Part shown: in pieces, positions 6,733 through 8,004 of the stretch
Layout of the letters: each line of letters opens with the position of its first letter
Numbering within the stretch: position 1 is the stretch's first letter
Origin: Hyphomicrobiales bacterium
Lineage (GTDB): Bacteria; Pseudomonadota; Alphaproteobacteria; Rhizobiales; Aestuariivirgaceae
Direction: 5' to 3'
Assembly: GCA_027030295.1 (NCBI GenBank)
Contig: JALVFB010000304.1
Location: 1 to 8,004 of the forward strand
DNA length: 8,004 nt
The notes under the pieces: generated by a model
Told to the model about the DNA's origin: nothing
Seen by the model: the letters and a program-made list of their open reading frames with translations, nothing else
Databases searched by the model: none
Made by a program: the position numbers and the translations under genes

Positions 6733-8004
6733 ATGACGGAACATTCAACAGACGGCATTCACCCCTTTTGCGCCCACGGCGTGCGCGGCGGCGCGGACGA
6801 TGCGGCCTTGCTCGGGCACAAAGGGGCGCATCTGGCGCAGATGCTGCGGCTGGGCCTGCCGGTGCCGCCGGGGTTCACGCTGGATGTCGCGTTCTGCAAT
6901 CGCCTGCGCGCCGATGCGCTGACGGCGGCGGACAGGGAGGCGCTGACCGCGGCGCTGACGCACTTGCGGGAGGATCACGCCGAACGTTTCCACCAGGCGC
7001 CGGATGCGCCGCCGCTGTTGCTGGCGGTGCGCGGTTCCACCCGCCGCGCCCTGCCGGGGTTGCTGCCGGCGCTCACCAATGTCGGCATCAGCCGAGCGAT
7101 GATCGCCGAAAGCATCGAGTGCGGTGTTGACGCGGCTTTCCTGTGGGATTGTTACGTCCGCTTCCTGCAGGGCCATGGCGTGGTGGTGGCGGGGCTGACC
7201 CATGAGGACTTCGACTATGTGCGGGCGGACTTTCTGGAAGCCGCCGGCCTGTCGCCCGAGGCGCCGCTTTCCGCGGAAGTAGCGGCGGAGCTGGCCGGTC
7301 GCTTCGAGGAAGTCTATGCCGAATGCGGCGCCGATTTGCCTCCTGATGAGCCGTTCGAGCAGGTGCTGGCGGTGGCCGAGGCCATCTCCAGAGCCTGGGA
7401 CGCTCCCCTGGTGCGGGCGGAACGCGCCGCGCTGGGGGCGCCGGATGACTGGGGCGTGGCCATCACCGTGCAGGCCATGGTCTTCGGCAACCTGGATGAC
7501 CATTCGGCCGCCGGCAGCGTCATCACCCGCGATCCGGTGAGCGGCGAAAAGCGGCTGAGTGGCGAATATCTGCCGCGGGCGCAGGGGGAAGAGGTGGTGG
7601 CCGGGCTGCGCACCCTGTGGCCGGTGACGGAAGAGGAACGCCGCCGCAGCGGGCTGGACACGCCGTCGCTGGAGCACGCCATGCCGGAGGCCCATGCCGC
7701 CCTGCTGAAAGCGGCGGCGGCGCTGGAGCGGCATTATGGAAAGGCGCAGCACATCGAGTTCGTCATCGAGCGCGGGCGGCTGTGGCTGGTGCAGCGTTTC
7801 GACGCGCGGTTGGGGCCGGAGGCCGCCTTGCGCGCGGCGGTGGACATGGTGCGCGAGGGGCTGATGGGGCGCGACGACGCCCTGCTCGCGGTCGATCCCT
7901 ATCAGCTGGAGAAGCTGCTGCATCCGGTGCTGGAGCGCCGCGCCGGGCAGACGGTGCTGGCGCGCGGCCTTGGCGCCTCGCCGGGGGCGGCCAGCGGCGA
8001 GGTG
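6733..8004 (+). CDS. Pyruvate,phosphate dikinase-like protein, 5' part
   Basis: The first 424 residues of a PPDK-like protein are visible; the gene continues past the right edge. PPDK interconverts ATP, phosphate and pyruvate with AMP, pyrophosphate and PEP. The PEP/pyruvate-binding ATP-grasp region shows LLGHKGAHLAQM (26-37, Lys30), GLPVPPGFT, LAVRGSTRRALPG (97-109, Arg100), VQAMVFGNLDDHSAAG, TRDPVSGEKRLSGEYL, AQGEEVVAGLRT and IEFVIERGRLWLVQRF (341-356). It ends in GLGASPGAASGEV, the start of the phosphohistidine domain, so the catalytic His lies beyond the window. Compared from memory with Clostridium symbiosum PPDK, the equivalents of Lys22, Arg92, Glu323 and Gln335 are kept, while Asp321 and Arg337 correspond to His340 and Phe356. 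It may therefore be a divergent paralogue with altered activity. Start support is weak: no clear Shine-Dalgarno, but HGVRGGADDAALLGHKG aligns with the family N-terminus. Confidence 0.87.
   Translation, partial: MTEHSTDGIHPFCAHGVRGGADDAALLGHKGAHLAQMLRLGLPVPPGFTLDVAFCNRLRADALTAADREALTAALTHLREDHAERFHQAPDAPPLLLAVRGSTRRALPGLLPALTNVGISRAMIAESIECGVDAAFLWDCYVRFLQGHGVVVAGLTHEDFDYVRADFLEAAGLSPEAPLSAEVAAELAGRFEEVYAECGADLPPDEPFEQVLAVAEAISRAWDAPLVRAERAALGAPDDWGVAITVQAMVFGNLDDHSAAGSVITRDPVSGEKRLSGEYLPRAQGEEVVAGLRTLWPVTEEERRRSGLDTPSLEHAMPEAHAALLKAAAALERHYGKAQHIEFVIERGRLWLVQRFDARLGPEAALRAAVDMVREGLMGRDDALLAVDPYQLEKLLHPVLERRAGQTVLARGLGASPGAASGEV

Noticed and set aside
6745..7923. 392-codon minus-strand frame opposite the PPDK-like gene
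   Set aside because: The plus strand is open throughout 6733-8004 and carries clear PPDK motifs; the opposite frame is Arg/Gln/His-rich and unlike any family I know.

Overview
The window is about 8 kb of GC-rich, densely coding chromosome, most likely from an alphaproteobacterium. This is inferred from the gene order cmk - rpsA - sppA - ihfB - lapA, which I know as an alphaproteobacterial arrangement, from the CX4C/CX2C zinc finger of the MutM homologue, and from the codon use. No genus can be named from the sequence alone. I see no insertion sequence, phage gene, CRISPR array, tRNA or rRNA.

Layout. Bases 1-535 hold the 3' part of mutM (base-excision repair) on the + strand. It converges, with only 3 bases between the stop codons, on glyQ (539-1486, -), the alpha subunit of glycyl-tRNA synthetase. 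An unrecognised 72-residue membrane protein (1494-1712, -) lies directly upstream of glyQ and looks co-transcribed with it. A divergent control region (1713-1848) with back-to-back -35-like boxes separates this pair from the rightward cluster. That cluster is cmk (1849-2514), a 217-base structured leader, rpsA (2732-4435) with a good intrinsic terminator, then sppA (4579-5538, with its own -35-like box), ihfB (5560-5859) and lapA (5896-6288). The end of lapA overlaps the end of the convergent yraN (6278-6649, -) by 11 bases. On the far side of an 83-base divergent spacer, a pyruvate,phosphate dikinase (PPDK)-like gene starts at 6733 and runs off the right edge.

Roles. The genes are mostly housekeeping: nucleotide supply (Cmk), translation (S1, GlyQ), nucleoid architecture (IHF beta), DNA repair (MutM), and envelope proteins (SppA, LapA). 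There is no obvious new defence or mobile system. The points most worth a second look are: the PPDK-like protein, whose ATP-site residues depart from the family consensus; the structured cmk-rpsA spacer; the absence of glyS next to glyQ, with a small membrane protein paired to glyQ instead; and the symmetric divergent promoter region before cmk.
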